Source: Variovorax sp. Sphag1AA (GTDB lineage: Bacteria > Pseudomonadota > Gammaproteobacteria > Burkholderiales > Burkholderiaceae_C). From it: a stretch of 64,000 nucleotides of DNA. The DNA lies in the NCBI RefSeq assembly GCF_014192575.1, contig NZ_JACHYC010000005.1, positions 372,001 through 436,000 of the forward strand, given 5' to 3'. This document shows positions 52,688 through 61,762 of the stretch, piece after piece. The position numbers and the translations under genes were made by a program. Numbering within the stretch: the first letter of the stretch is position 1; every line of letters starts with the position of its first letter. The notes below the pieces were generated by a model that made no database searches, was not told where the DNA came from, and saw only the letters and a list, made by a program, of their open reading frames with translations.

Positions 52688-53575
52688 CTAAGCGTTCCCG
52701 CGGCCGGCCTGCACAGTGCGCAGAAAAGCCTGCACCACTGCGTTCTCCGGTCCGTCGCGCCACACGCAATAGGACTCGGAGTGCGCGCCCTGCTCTTCCA
52801 GCGGCCGGAAGACTGCGCCGCGCAATGCCGAGTGATGCAGCGCATTCGGAACCAGCGCGACGCCCATCCCCTGCGACACCAGCGACACCACCGACAGCCA
52901 GTGGCGCACTTCATGGCGCACTTCCGGCCGGAATCCCGCGTCGGCGCAGATGGCGAGGATGCGCTCGTGATAGTCCGGCGACACATTGCGCGAAAAGAGC
53001 ACGAACGGTTCATCGCGCAGGCTCGCCGTGGGCACGGTGCGCCGCCGCGCAAGGCGATGACCGACCGGCAGGCAGGCGACGAAGGGTTCGGACATCAACA
53101 GCACATGCCGAAGCTCCGCCGGCATGCGACTCGTGTGCACGAAGCCAAAGTCCAGGCGGTCATGCAGCAGCTCTGAAATCTGTTCACCCGAATTGAGTTC
53201 TGACAGCGTGACGCGCACCGCCGGGTGCTTTGCCTGGAACTTGCGCAGCGCCTGCGGCAACCCCCGGTAGAGCATCGCGCCGACGAAACCGATGCGCAGC
53301 CGTCCGGCCGAGCCCTGCGAGACATCGCGCGCCTCGAGCGCTGCCTCTTCGGCCTGCCGCAGCAGCGCGCGGGCCGAAGCCAGCAATGCATCGCCGGCAG
53401 GAGTCAGGCGCACTTCCTTGCTGTTGCGGTCGAACAGCCGCGCGCCGACGGAGTCTTCCAGCTGCCTTATTGCGACGCTCAGCGGTGGCTGCGAAATCGA
53501 CAGCCGACGCGCGGCACGTCCGAAGTGCAACTCTTCGGCTAGGACAACGAAGTAGCGCAGATGTCGCAGTTCCAT
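52688..53575 (-). CDS. LysR-family transcriptional regulator (divergent from acyl-CoA dehydrogenase operon)
   Basis: 295-residue LTTR. HTH: MELRHLRYFVVLAEELHFGRAARRLSISQPPLSVAIRQLE, typical of the CatM/BenM-like subgroup, with effector domain from about residue 90 (GRLRIGFVGAMLYRGLP) to the end. Divergent from an acyl-CoA dehydrogenase/Bug/CoA-transferase operon, 105 bases between starts, which it likely controls in response to an acid or its CoA ester. The ATG is taken from the family start; the frame continues upstream into the promoter. Confidence 0.93.
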   Translation of the reverse strand: MELRHLRYFVVLAEELHFGRAARRLSISQPPLSVAIRQLEDSVGARLFDRNSKEVRLTPAGDALLASARALLRQAEEAALEARDVSQGSAGRLRIGFVGAMLYRGLPQALRKFQAKHPAVRVTLSELNSGEQISELLHDRLDFGFVHTSRMPAELRHVLLMSEPFVACLPVGHRLARRRTVPTASLRDEPFVLFSRNVSPDYHERILAICADAGFRPEVRHEVRHWLSVVSLVSQGMGVALVPNALHHSALRGAVFRPLEEQGAHSESYCVWRDGPENAVVQAFLRTVQAGRGNA

Positions 53576-53617
53576 GCGGCGCAGTCTCCCACGATAGGCA
53601 AATCGGATCAATCGAGA

Positions 53618-53632
53618 CCAATTCGATATTGG
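53618..53632. promoter_or_regulatory. candidate LTTR operator in the divergent promoter
   Basis: 15-bp dyad CCAAT-TCGAT-ATTGG, midway between the LysR start (53575) and the acyl-CoA dehydrogenase ATG (53681). A near-direct repeat (CAATCGA, then CAATTCGA) overlaps it on the left. It is not a canonical T-N11-A box, so the site is inferred from position and symmetry. Confidence 0.4.
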
Positions 53633-53680
53633 ACAAGAATCGTCGCGCGCTCGAACATCCATCCACAAAGGAGACGAGCC

Positions 53681-55375
53681 ATGTTCAGCACCGCCGCCCA
53701 CCCCGTGCCCGACCGCCACGGGCAGAACCTCTTCACCACCGACACCGAGCTGCACAAGCTCATCGCGCTGTACCTTCCGCCCGATCTGGCGCGGCACATG
53801 CAGCCGCACTTCGAGCGCCTCGGCGCACTCGCCGGCGGCCCGCTCGATGAGCTGGCCCAGACCGCCGACCGCAATCCGCCGACGCTCAAGCTGCGTACCC
53901 GCACCGGCATCGACGACCAGAAGGTGATCAAGCATCCGGCCTATGTCGAGATGGAACGCCTCGCACTGAGCGAGTTCGGCCTTGCCGCGATGTCACACCG
54001 CGAAGAGACCCTGGGCTGGAAGGGCAAGATGCCGCCGCTGGTCAAGTACATCCTGACCTATCTCTTCGTGCAGGCCGAGTTCGGCCTGTGCTGCCCGGTC
54101 TCGATGACCGACTCGCTGGCGCGCACGCTCAAGAAGTTCGGCAGCCCCGAGCTGGTCGAGCGCTTCCTGCCGCGCTTCCAGTCGGTCGACTTCGACACGC
54201 TGGCGCAGGGCGCGATGTTCATGACCGAGCAGGCCGCCGGCTCCGACATCGCGGCCACGGCGACCAGCGCCGCGCAAGACGCATCAGGCCAGTGGCGCCT
54301 GACCGGCGACAAGTGGTTCTGCTCCAACCCCGACGCGGATTTCGCGATGGTGCTCGCGCACGTCGAAGGCGCGCCGGCGGGCATGAAGGGTGTGTCGCTG
54401 TTCCTGCTGCCGCGCCAGCTCGACGACGGCAGCGCCAACCACTACCGCATCATCCGGCTCAAGGACAAACTGGGCACGCGCTCGATGGCCAGCGGCGAGA
54501 TCCGGCTCGAAGGAGCCGTCGCGTACCTCGTCGGCGAACAGGGCCGCGGCTTCGTGCAGATGGCCGACATGGTCAACAATTCGCGTCTGTCGAACGGCGT
54601 GCGCGCCGCAGGGCTGATGCGCCGCGCGGTCTCCGAAGCCGAATACATCGCGAGCGAACGCCGCGCCTTCGGCAAGCGCCTCGTCGACATGCCGCTGATG
54701 CAGCGCCAGTTGACCAAGCTGCGACTGCCGGCCGAGCAGGCGCGCACGATGGTGTTCCAGACCGCATTGGCGCTCGCGCGTTCGGACGGCGGCGACACGT
54801 CTGCCTATCCGCTGCTGCGCATCCTCACGCCGCTCATCAAGTTCCGCGCCTGCCGCGATGCACGCAAGGTGACCGGTGACGCAATGGAAGTGCGCGGCGG
54901 CTGCGGCTACATCGAAGAATGGTCCGATCCGCGACTCGTGCGCGATGCGCACCTGGGCTCGATCTGGGAAGGCACGAGCAACATCGTCGCGCTCGACGTC
55001 CTGCGCGCCATCAAGCGCGAGGATTCGTTGACTGCACTCCAGGCGCACTTCGGCAAGCTGCTTGACGAAGCGACGATCGCACCGGCCTTTGCGACCGCGC
55101 TGCGCGACGCGCTCACTCGCGCCGCCGCACTGGCCGCAACCGCCACGCAGGAAAGCGGCGATGTCATCGCGCGCCAGGCCGCATCCGCGCTCTATCACAC
55201 CTGCAGTGCGATCGCGATGGCCTGGGAGGGCTCTCGCACGGGCTCCGCGCAGCGCGTCGAGTGGGCACAGCTGGTGCTGCTGCATCGCGTGCTGCCGCGC
55301 GATCCGCTCACGCCCGACGCGGTGCCTGCCGACTGGTCCGCGAAAGCCGCGACGCCCGCGCTCGCCACTGCCTGA
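53681..55375 (+). CDS. acyl-CoA dehydrogenase, large (AidB/DmdC-like) type
   Basis: 564-residue FAD enzyme of the large acyl-CoA dehydrogenase class, with an N-terminal extension relative to the ~380-residue enzymes. Segments: FMTEQAAGSDIAATATSA (FAD/substrate), WRLTGDKWFCSNPDADFAMVLA, and the C-terminal GGCGYIEEWSDPRLVRDAH with the catalytic-Glu motif WEGTSNIVALDVLRAI. This class includes AidB and the methylthio-acyl dehydrogenase DmdC. Strong start site AAAGGAGACGAGCC. First gene of an operon with a Bug receptor and a CoA transferase; the LysR gene is divergent. Confidence 0.92.
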   Translation: MFSTAAHPVPDRHGQNLFTTDTELHKLIALYLPPDLARHMQPHFERLGALAGGPLDELAQTADRNPPTLKLRTRTGIDDQKVIKHPAYVEMERLALSEFGLAAMSHREETLGWKGKMPPLVKYILTYLFVQAEFGLCCPVSMTDSLARTLKKFGSPELVERFLPRFQSVDFDTLAQGAMFMTEQAAGSDIAATATSAAQDASGQWRLTGDKWFCSNPDADFAMVLAHVEGAPAGMKGVSLFLLPRQLDDGSANHYRIIRLKDKLGTRSMASGEIRLEGAVAYLVGEQGRGFVQMADMVNNSRLSNGVRAAGLMRRAVSEAEYIASERRAFGKRLVDMPLMQRQLTKLRLPAEQARTMVFQTALALARSDGGDTSAYPLLRILTPLIKFRACRDARKVTGDAMEVRGGCGYIEEWSDPRLVRDAHLGSIWEGTSNIVALDVLRAIKREDSLTALQAHFGKLLDEATIAPAFATALRDALTRAAALAATATQESGDVIARQAASALYHTCSAIAMAWEGSRTGSAQRVEWAQLVLLHRVLPRDPLTPDAVPADWSAKAATPALATA

Positions 55376-55413
55376 ATCTGCGCATTCCACGATCACGACT
55401 ACAGGAGACATTC

Positions 55414-56391
55414 ATGAAACGATTCCTCGCACCCCTTCTCGTTGCCTGCGCCTCGGTGCTGCCCATGGTGCCTGCAGCCCACGCCGACAGCTTTCCCGAC
55501 AAGCCCCTGACGCTGGTCGTGCCCTTCCCGCCAGGCGGGCCGACCGATGCGATGGCGCGCACGCTCGCCGCCGAGATCAAGGAGGTCATCGGCCAGACGA
55601 TGATCGTGGACAACCGAGGCGGCGCGGGCGGCAACATCGGTGCCGAGCTGGTCGCGCGCGCGCCGGCGGACGGCTATGTGCTGCTGTTCGGCACCTCCGG
55701 GCCGCTCGCGATCAACTCGAGCCTCTATCGCAAGATCAACTACGACCCGTCGAAGAGCTTCGCGCCGGTGATCCAGGTCGGTCACCTTCCGAACATCCTG
55801 GTCGTGAATCCCTCGGTGCCGGTCAAGAACGTCAAGGAGCTGATCGCCTACGCCAAGAGCAATCCGGGCAAGCTGAGCTACGCCTCGTCGGGCAACGGCG
55901 CTTCGTCGCACCTCGCGGGCGTGCTGTTCAACTCGATGGCCGGCGTGGACCTGCAGCACATTCCGTACAAAGGCACCGGTCCGGCGTTGACCGATCTGCT
56001 GGGCGGCCAGGTGAGCATGAGCTTCACCGACGTTCTGACCGCCATGCCCTACCTCAAGACCGGCAAGCTGCGCGCACTGGGCGTGACCACTGCCCAGCGC
56101 TCGCAGGCGTTGCCCGACGTGCCTACCCTCGCCGAGCAAGGCCTGAAGGGCTATGACGTGAGCGTGTTCTTCGGCATCGTCGCGCCCGCCGGTACGCCGC
56201 CGGACCGCGTGAAGAAGCTCAACGAGGCCTTCGCGAAGGTGCTCGCATCGCCGAAGGTGAAGCAGCAGTTCGCAAGCCAGGGCCTGGAGCCCGCGCCGTC
56301 GACTTCGCCTGAAGCGCTCGGCAAGTTCATCCCCGAGCAGATGAACATGTGGGCGTCGGTGGTCAAGCAATCGGGCGCGCAGCTCGACTGA
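55414..56391 (+). CDS. Bug-family tripartite tricarboxylate transporter receptor
   Basis: 325-residue periplasmic receptor. Signal peptide MKRFLAPLLVACASVLPMVP ending AHA/DS, then FPDKPLTLVVPFPPGGPTDAMAR, the Bug signature with the ligand-binding GG segment, plus LLFGTSGPLAINSSLYRKI and VPTLAEQGLKGYDVSVFFGIVAP. It binds small carboxylates; no TctA/TctB genes adjoin, so it must use membrane subunits encoded elsewhere (the window's tctBA at 18.2 kb is a candidate). 38 bases after the dehydrogenase gene, preceded by CAGGAGACATTC. Confidence 0.94.
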   Translation: MKRFLAPLLVACASVLPMVPAAHADSFPDKPLTLVVPFPPGGPTDAMARTLAAEIKEVIGQTMIVDNRGGAGGNIGAELVARAPADGYVLLFGTSGPLAINSSLYRKINYDPSKSFAPVIQVGHLPNILVVNPSVPVKNVKELIAYAKSNPGKLSYASSGNGASSHLAGVLFNSMAGVDLQHIPYKGTGPALTDLLGGQVSMSFTDVLTAMPYLKTGKLRALGVTTAQRSQALPDVPTLAEQGLKGYDVSVFFGIVAPAGTPPDRVKKLNEAFAKVLASPKVKQQFASQGLEPAPSTSPEALGKFIPEQMNMWASVVKQSGAQLD

Positions 56392-56413
56392 GCCGGATCG
56401 AGGAGCCATAGCC

Positions 56414-57550
56414 ATGACCACGAACGCCCGCCCCACCGGCGCCCTCGCGGGTGTCCGCGTGCTCGACATCTCCCGCATCCTCGGTGGCCCTTACTGCGGC
56501 CAGATCCTCGGCGATCACGGCGCCGACGTGCTCAAGGTCGAACCTCCGCAAGGCGACGACACGCGCACCTGGGGCCCGCCCTTCCGCGAGGGCGTGGCGT
56601 CTTACTACCACGGGCTCAATCGCAACAAGCGCGTCCAGCATCTGGATCTCGGATCGCCCGAGGGGCGCGAGGCACTGCTGGCTTTGGTCGCCGAGGCCGA
56701 TGTGCTGATCGAGAACTTCAAGACCGGCACGATGGAACGCTGGGGCATCGGCTACGACACGCTGTCGAAGCGCTTCCCGCGCCTCGTCTGGTGCCGCGTC
56801 TCGGGCTTCGGCGCGGATGGCCCGCTCGGCGCGCTACCGGGCTACGACGCTGCGGTGCAGGCGATGACCGGCATCATGAGCATCAACGGCGAAGCGGATG
56901 GCGGCCCGCTGCGGGTGGGACTGCCGGTGGTCGACATGGTGACCGGCCTCAACGCGGTGATCGGCGTGCTGCTCGCGCTGAACGAACGCCAGCGCAGCGG
57001 ACGCGGCCAATTCGTGGAAGCGGCGCTCTACGACAGCGGCCTCTCGCTGCTGCATCCGCATGCGGCGAACTGGTTCATGGACGGCACCGCGCCGAAGCGC
57101 ACCGGCAATGCGCATCCGAACATCTACCCCTACGACGCGCTCAAGACGCGTACCGATCCGATCTTCGTGGCCGTGGGCAACGACCGGCAGTTCGCAAGTT
57201 TCTGCGCGTGCATCGGGCAGCAGCCACTGTCGGAAGACCCGCGATACGCCACTGCAGGGCAGCGGTCCGTCAACCGCGATGGACTCAAGCAGCAACTTGA
57301 AGCCGCATTGGCCGACTTCGATGGCCGCGAACTGGTCGACACGCTGATGGCGGCCGGCGTGCCCGCGGCACCAGTGCTGCCGGTGGACGCCGCGCTCACG
57401 CATCCGCACACCGCGCATCGCGGCATGGTGGTGGAGCTCGAAGGCGGCTATCGCGGCATCGGCTCACCGGTGAAGCTCAGTCGCACGCCGGCGACGTACC
57501 GGCATGCGCCGCTCACGCCGGGCGAGCGCTTCATCGATCCGACCTGCTGA
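56414..57550 (+). CDS. CaiB/BaiF family type III CoA transferase
   Basis: 378-residue CoA transferase moving CoA between organic acids. Family start GALAGVRVLDISRILGGPYCGQILGDHGADVLKVE; ENFKTGTMERWGIGYDTL; the catalytic Asp is probably that in PVVDMVTGLNAVIGVL. C-terminal part contains YPYDALKTRTDPIFVAVGND. The ATG follows GAGGAGCCATAGCC. It would activate the acid imported with the upstream Bug receptor before oxidation by the acyl-CoA dehydrogenase of the same operon. Convergent with the DUF2189 gene, 5 bases away. Confidence 0.94.
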   Translation: MTTNARPTGALAGVRVLDISRILGGPYCGQILGDHGADVLKVEPPQGDDTRTWGPPFREGVASYYHGLNRNKRVQHLDLGSPEGREALLALVAEADVLIENFKTGTMERWGIGYDTLSKRFPRLVWCRVSGFGADGPLGALPGYDAAVQAMTGIMSINGEADGGPLRVGLPVVDMVTGLNAVIGVLLALNERQRSGRGQFVEAALYDSGLSLLHPHAANWFMDGTAPKRTGNAHPNIYPYDALKTRTDPIFVAVGNDRQFASFCACIGQQPLSEDPRYATAGQRSVNRDGLKQQLEAALADFDGRELVDTLMAAGVPAAPVLPVDAALTHPHTAHRGMVVELEGGYRGIGSPVKLSRTPATYRHAPLTPGERFIDPTC

Positions 57551-57555
57551 GACCT

Positions 57556-58329
57556 CTAGGTGTCGACCATCTCGCGGTAGGCATGCCAGCTCGCATGTGC
57601 GAGCCACGGGAAGGTCACGATGAGCCCGAGCATGAACGTCGCGAAGCCCGCGGCTGTCAGGGTTGCGATCAACGCAGCCCACAGCAGCATGGCTACCGGA
57701 TTGCGGGCACAGCACCGCAAGCTGGTCAGCGCCGCGGTGATCACGTCCACGGGCCGATCCATCAGCGACGGCACGCTGACGACACCCAGCGCAAAAACCA
57801 CCGCAGCCACCGCGGCGCCTACCGCGAGGAAGGCGAGCACGAGACTGACCGGCTGGCCCGGCAGGAGCAGGGACGGAGGCAGATGCGGCACGCGCTGCAC
57901 CTGCTCGGTAAAGAACATTGCGAACACGATGGCCGCCAGGCGCTCCCAGGCCAGGTACGCCAGCGCAAGCACCAGACCGAACATCGCAATCGAATCCCCG
58001 TTGCCGCGCCACGCTTGAAAGGCCTGCGTGGTGTCCGGAGCGGCGGACTGCTCCCGCTGGCGCGACAGCGCATACATCGGCATGGCAATGAAGGGGGCCA
58101 CCAGCAGGAATCCGCCAAGCAGCGCTGGTGCAAGGTAGGTGGCCTGCCAAGTCACTGTCGTCAGGATCAGGCCGAGGACCGCAACCACCGCACCGATGCC
58201 GAAGCTCACACCGGGACGGAACGCAAGGTCCCGTGCCCCCATCCACAGCCATGCGAATGGTCGCAGCGCGCCGACCCGGCGCACCGCGGGAGCCTCCAGA
58301 GGGGATTGACTGTCGAGCGGATGGTCCAT
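57556..58329 (-). CDS. DUF2189 multi-pass membrane protein
   Basis: 257-residue protein with about six transmembrane helices, among them SFGIGAVVAVLGLILTTVTW, a segment around LLGGFLLVAPFIAMPMYALS and GFATFMLGLIVTFPWLAHASWHAYREMV. The last, with the aromatic H-A-S-W-H-A-Y, is the DUF2189 hallmark; function unknown, sometimes listed as cytochrome c oxidase subunit-related. The ATG at 58329 has GGAG about 8 bases upstream; a GTG at 58338 is less likely. Confidence 0.87.
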   Translation of the reverse strand: MDHPLDSQSPLEAPAVRRVGALRPFAWLWMGARDLAFRPGVSFGIGAVVAVLGLILTTVTWQATYLAPALLGGFLLVAPFIAMPMYALSRQREQSAAPDTTQAFQAWRGNGDSIAMFGLVLALAYLAWERLAAIVFAMFFTEQVQRVPHLPPSLLLPGQPVSLVLAFLAVGAAVAAVVFALGVVSVPSLMDRPVDVITAALTSLRCCARNPVAMLLWAALIATLTAAGFATFMLGLIVTFPWLAHASWHAYREMVDT

Positions 58330-58512
58330 CGCGCGCACTCCTTCGCCGTGCCCTCGGCGCGATGACCAGCATAGTCAATGCGCATCGCTGCGGTTTGACG
58401 CCAATCAAGGCTTGCCTTCTTTCCAGGGCCCGGGCTTCCGGCGGAGATAATGTGCGGCCAGGTGCCGACGTGATCGCGATGCGCTGCCTGCGACCACCTC
58501 ACCTCTCCTGGA

Positions 58513-59418
58513 ATGTCCCCCGCGAACAAGGCCCCAAAAGCCCCGGACCTGAGCACCGGCATCGCGCTCGTCCTGCTGACCACATGCATGTTTGCCGGCA
58601 GCGACTCGACGATCAAGTACCTCGGTGGATCGATTCCCGTGCTGGTCCTCTTGTGGGTCCGCTACATGTTCCAGACCGCCACGATGGCGGGATGGCATCT
58701 GATGCGGGGCGGCGCGCTCAAGGTCCGAAGCCGCGTGCCCGCGCTGCAGTGCCTGCGCGCCGTCTTGTTGCTCTGCAATTCGGCGGCTTCGTTCTACGGC
58801 GTTCAGCTGATTCCGCTCGCCGAATTCACCGCCCTCATGCTGCTCGCGCCCGTGGCCACCACCGTGCTGAGTGCGCTCGTGCTCAAGGAGCGGGTCTCCC
58901 CGGCGCGATGGGCCATGGTCGCGCTCGGCGTCGTCGGCATGCTGGCCGTCGTTCGGCCCGCAGGTGCGGGTGCGTTGGGCTGGGGTGCGCTGCTGCCTAT
59001 CTCCAGCGCGCTCTGTTATGCGGCCTTCCAGCTGGTGACGCGCCGCATCGCCAGCGCTGACGATCTTGTCGTCACCAACTTCCTTTCGGCGCTGCTAGTG
59101 ACGTTGGTGCTGGGGCTTGTTCTGTTGGCGCTTCCGCTCGATCTCGCGCCGACGCTACGCCTCGCGAGCGGCAAGCAATGGGCCCTGTTGCTGCTGATGG
59201 GCACCTTCGCAACCGCAGGCCACGTCAGCATGGCAGGCGCGGTTCGCCTCGCGCCGCTTTCCGTGCTGATGCCCTTCGCCTACGCGCAGATCATTTTTGC
59301 GACCGCGATCGGGTGGCTGCTGTTCGCCCATGCGCCTGACATCTGGGCGGTCGCAGGCATCTGCCTCATCGGGCTGGGTGGCATCGGAACCGTGTGGCTG
59401 AACGGCCGGGCGACCTGA
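58513..59418 (+). CDS. EamA/DMT family transporter
   Basis: 301-residue drug/metabolite transporter of the ten-helix EamA type (two repeats, each with five helices; the second begins ALGWGALLPISSALCYAAFQL). Signature segments FAGSDSTIKYLGG, PLAEFTALMLLAPVATTVLSALVLKERVS and PLSVLMPFAYAQIIFATAIGWLLF. Possible role: efflux of amino acids or other metabolites. Weak ribosome-binding site (CTCCTGGA). The htpG gene is convergent, 40 bases downstream. Confidence 0.93.
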   Translation: MSPANKAPKAPDLSTGIALVLLTTCMFAGSDSTIKYLGGSIPVLVLLWVRYMFQTATMAGWHLMRGGALKVRSRVPALQCLRAVLLLCNSAASFYGVQLIPLAEFTALMLLAPVATTVLSALVLKERVSPARWAMVALGVVGMLAVVRPAGAGALGWGALLPISSALCYAAFQLVTRRIASADDLVVTNFLSALLVTLVLGLVLLALPLDLAPTLRLASGKQWALLLLMGTFATAGHVSMAGAVRLAPLSVLMPFAYAQIIFATAIGWLLFAHAPDIWAVAGICLIGLGGIGTVWLNGRAT

Positions 59419-59458
59419 CGCGCGCGTTCTCGCGCCTCGGTCGGCCCGGCACGCTGAC

Positions 59459-61498
59459 TCAGGCCAGCAGTGCGTTCACACGTCGCACATAGGCTGCCGG
59501 ATCGGCCGGCAAGCCCCCCTCGGCGAGCAGCGCCTGGTCGAACAGGATGTTCGCCAGATCGTCGAAGTGTGCCGAGCCTTCGAGCTTCTTCACGAGCGGG
59601 TGGTCGGCGTTGACTTCGAGCACCGGCTTCACTTCGGGCGCAGCCTGGCCGGCCTGCTTGAGCATGCGCGCGAGCTGCGTACTCATGCCGCCGTCCTGCA
59701 CGACGAGGCAGGCGGGTGAATCGACGAGACGCGTGGTCACGCGCACGTCCTCGGCCTTGTCCTTGAGCGCTTCCTTGAGGCGTTCCAGCACCGGCTTGAA
59801 CGATTCGGCTGCTTCCTCGGCCGCCTTCTTCTCGGACTCGTCCTGCAGCTTGCCGAGATCGACCGCGCCCTTGGCCACGCTCTGGAGTTGCGTGCCGTCG
59901 AACTCGGTGAGGTAGTTGAGCGCCCATTCGTCGACGCGGTCCGTCATCAGCAGCACCTCGATGCCCTTCTTCTTGAAGATCTCGAGCTGCGGGCTGTTCT
60001 TGGCGGCCGCCAGCGTATCCGCGGTGATGTAGTAGATCGCGTCCTGGCCTTCCTTCATGCGCGACTTGTAGTCGGCCAGGCTCACGGTTGCGGTGTCGCT
60101 GGTGGTCGATGCAAAGCGCAGCAGCTTGGCGATGCGCTCGCGGTTGACGAAGTCCTCGCCGAGGCCTTCCTTGAGCACCGCGCCGAACTCGGCGTAGAAC
60201 TTCGCGTACTTGCCCGATTCGTCGGCGAAGTCCGCGGCGGCCTCTGCTGCGGGCGTCGGCTTGGCGTTCTTGTCGACCACGTCGGTCACGCCCTCGGTCG
60301 GTTCGGGCGACGGCACGGCCTCGCCCGAGCCCACGTCGATCTTGCCTTCGCTGCTTTCGCTGCCGGTCTTCTGCTTCTTCGCGAGGTCTTCCAGCATGCC
60401 GAGCACGCGCTTGGTGCTGCCTTCGCGGATGGCCTTCACGTCGCGGCTTTCCTGCAGCAGTTCGCGGCTCACGTTGAGCGGCAGGTCGGCCGAGTCGATC
60501 ACGCCCTTGACGAAGCGCAGGTAGCTCGGAAGCAGCGATTCGGCGTCATCCATGATGAAGACGCGCTTGACGTAAAGCTTCACGCCGGCGTGCTTGTCGC
60601 GGTTCCAGAGGTCCATCGGCGCCTTGGCCGGGATGTACAGCAACTGCGTGTACTCGGTGTTGCCTTCGACGCGGTTGTGGCTCCATGCGAGCGGCGCGTC
60701 GTAGTCGTGGCTGATGTTCTTGTAGAACTCGACGTACTGCTCTTCGGTGACGTCCTTCTTCGGACGGCTCCAGAGTGCGTTCGCCTGGTTGACGGTCTCC
60801 CACTCGCCGGTCTTGACCATCGAGCCGCCCTTGTTCTCCTCGCCTTCTTTCCACTCCTCTTTTTCCATGAGGATGGGCAGCGAGATGTGATCGGAATACT
60901 TGCCGATCACCGACTTGAGCTTCCAGGCGTTGAGGTATTCGTCCGCGTCGTCGCGCAGGTGCAGCGTGACGCTGGTGCCGCGCTGCGGGCGGTTGATGCT
61001 GTCGACTTCGAAGTCACCGGCGCCCGCGCTCACCCAGCGCACGCCCTCTTCGGCCGGCAGTCCCGCGCGGCGCGATTCGACGGTGATCTTGTCGGCCACG
61101 ATGAAGCCCGAGTAGAAGCCCACGCCGAACTGGCCGATGAGCTGCGCGTCGGCCTTCTGGTCGCCCGAGAGCTTGCTCATGAACTCGCGCGTGCCGCTCT
61201 TGGCAATGGTGCCGAGGTTGTCGATCGCTTCCTGCTGGCTCAGGCCGATGCCGTTGTCAGCGATGGTGATGGTCTTGGCGGCCTGGTCGAAGGACACCCG
61301 CACTTCGAGGTTGGGCTGGTCCTCGTAGAGCGCGGGCTGGTCGATCGCCTCGAAGCGGAGCTTGTCGCAAGCATCCGACGCGTTCGAGATCAGCTCACGC
61401 AGAAAGATCTCTTTGTTCGAGTAGAGCGAATGCGTGACGAGGTGAAGAAGTTGCGCGACTTCAGCCTGAAAAGGAAGTTTGGTCTTGGAAATTGTCAT
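59459..61498 (-). CDS. htpG: molecular chaperone HtpG (Hsp90) with an acidic insert
   Basis: 679-residue Hsp90 homologue (E. coli HtpG is 624). The N-terminal ATPase domain has NKEIFLRELISNASDACDKLRFEA, ADNGIGLSQQE and IGQFGVGFYSGF; the middle domain has DLPLNVSRELLQESRDVKAIREG; the C-terminal dimerisation domain is intact. Residues ~376-428 (61498 minus 3 per residue; bases 60215-60373) form a Ser/Glu/Pro/Ala-rich low-complexity insert between DLAKKQKTGSES and YAKFYAEFGAVL, where other HtpGs have a direct short loop. Single gene, likely heat-shock controlled, though I see no clear sigma-32 promoter. Confidence 0.96.
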   Translation of the reverse strand: MTISKTKLPFQAEVAQLLHLVTHSLYSNKEIFLRELISNASDACDKLRFEAIDQPALYEDQPNLEVRVSFDQAAKTITIADNGIGLSQQEAIDNLGTIAKSGTREFMSKLSGDQKADAQLIGQFGVGFYSGFIVADKITVESRRAGLPAEEGVRWVSAGAGDFEVDSINRPQRGTSVTLHLRDDADEYLNAWKLKSVIGKYSDHISLPILMEKEEWKEGEENKGGSMVKTGEWETVNQANALWSRPKKDVTEEQYVEFYKNISHDYDAPLAWSHNRVEGNTEYTQLLYIPAKAPMDLWNRDKHAGVKLYVKRVFIMDDAESLLPSYLRFVKGVIDSADLPLNVSRELLQESRDVKAIREGSTKRVLGMLEDLAKKQKTGSESSEGKIDVGSGEAVPSPEPTEGVTDVVDKNAKPTPAAEAAADFADESGKYAKFYAEFGAVLKEGLGEDFVNRERIAKLLRFASTTSDTATVSLADYKSRMKEGQDAIYYITADTLAAAKNSPQLEIFKKKGIEVLLMTDRVDEWALNYLTEFDGTQLQSVAKGAVDLGKLQDESEKKAAEEAAESFKPVLERLKEALKDKAEDVRVTTRLVDSPACLVVQDGGMSTQLARMLKQAGQAAPEVKPVLEVNADHPLVKKLEGSAHFDDLANILFDQALLAEGGLPADPAAYVRRVNALLA

Positions 61499-61762
61499 GA
61501 CGCGTTGTCAGTCGAGAGAAAACACATCGCCGATGGCGAACCGACAACTTTACTAAAGGCCCTTGGCGTTACCAACCGTGACCGAATTCACGGCCGTAGT
61601 GGGCACCAACCTACAGCTACAAAGACTTACATCACAAAAGGGCCCCCAAAAGTACTCATTGAGACTTTTCTGAGAACTATGTCCTACGCCGTTTGTGGGA
61701 GGCCTCCTACAGTTCACCCATCGACTTCATCGCTGTGCCCCCTCCAATTTAGGAAATCAATC

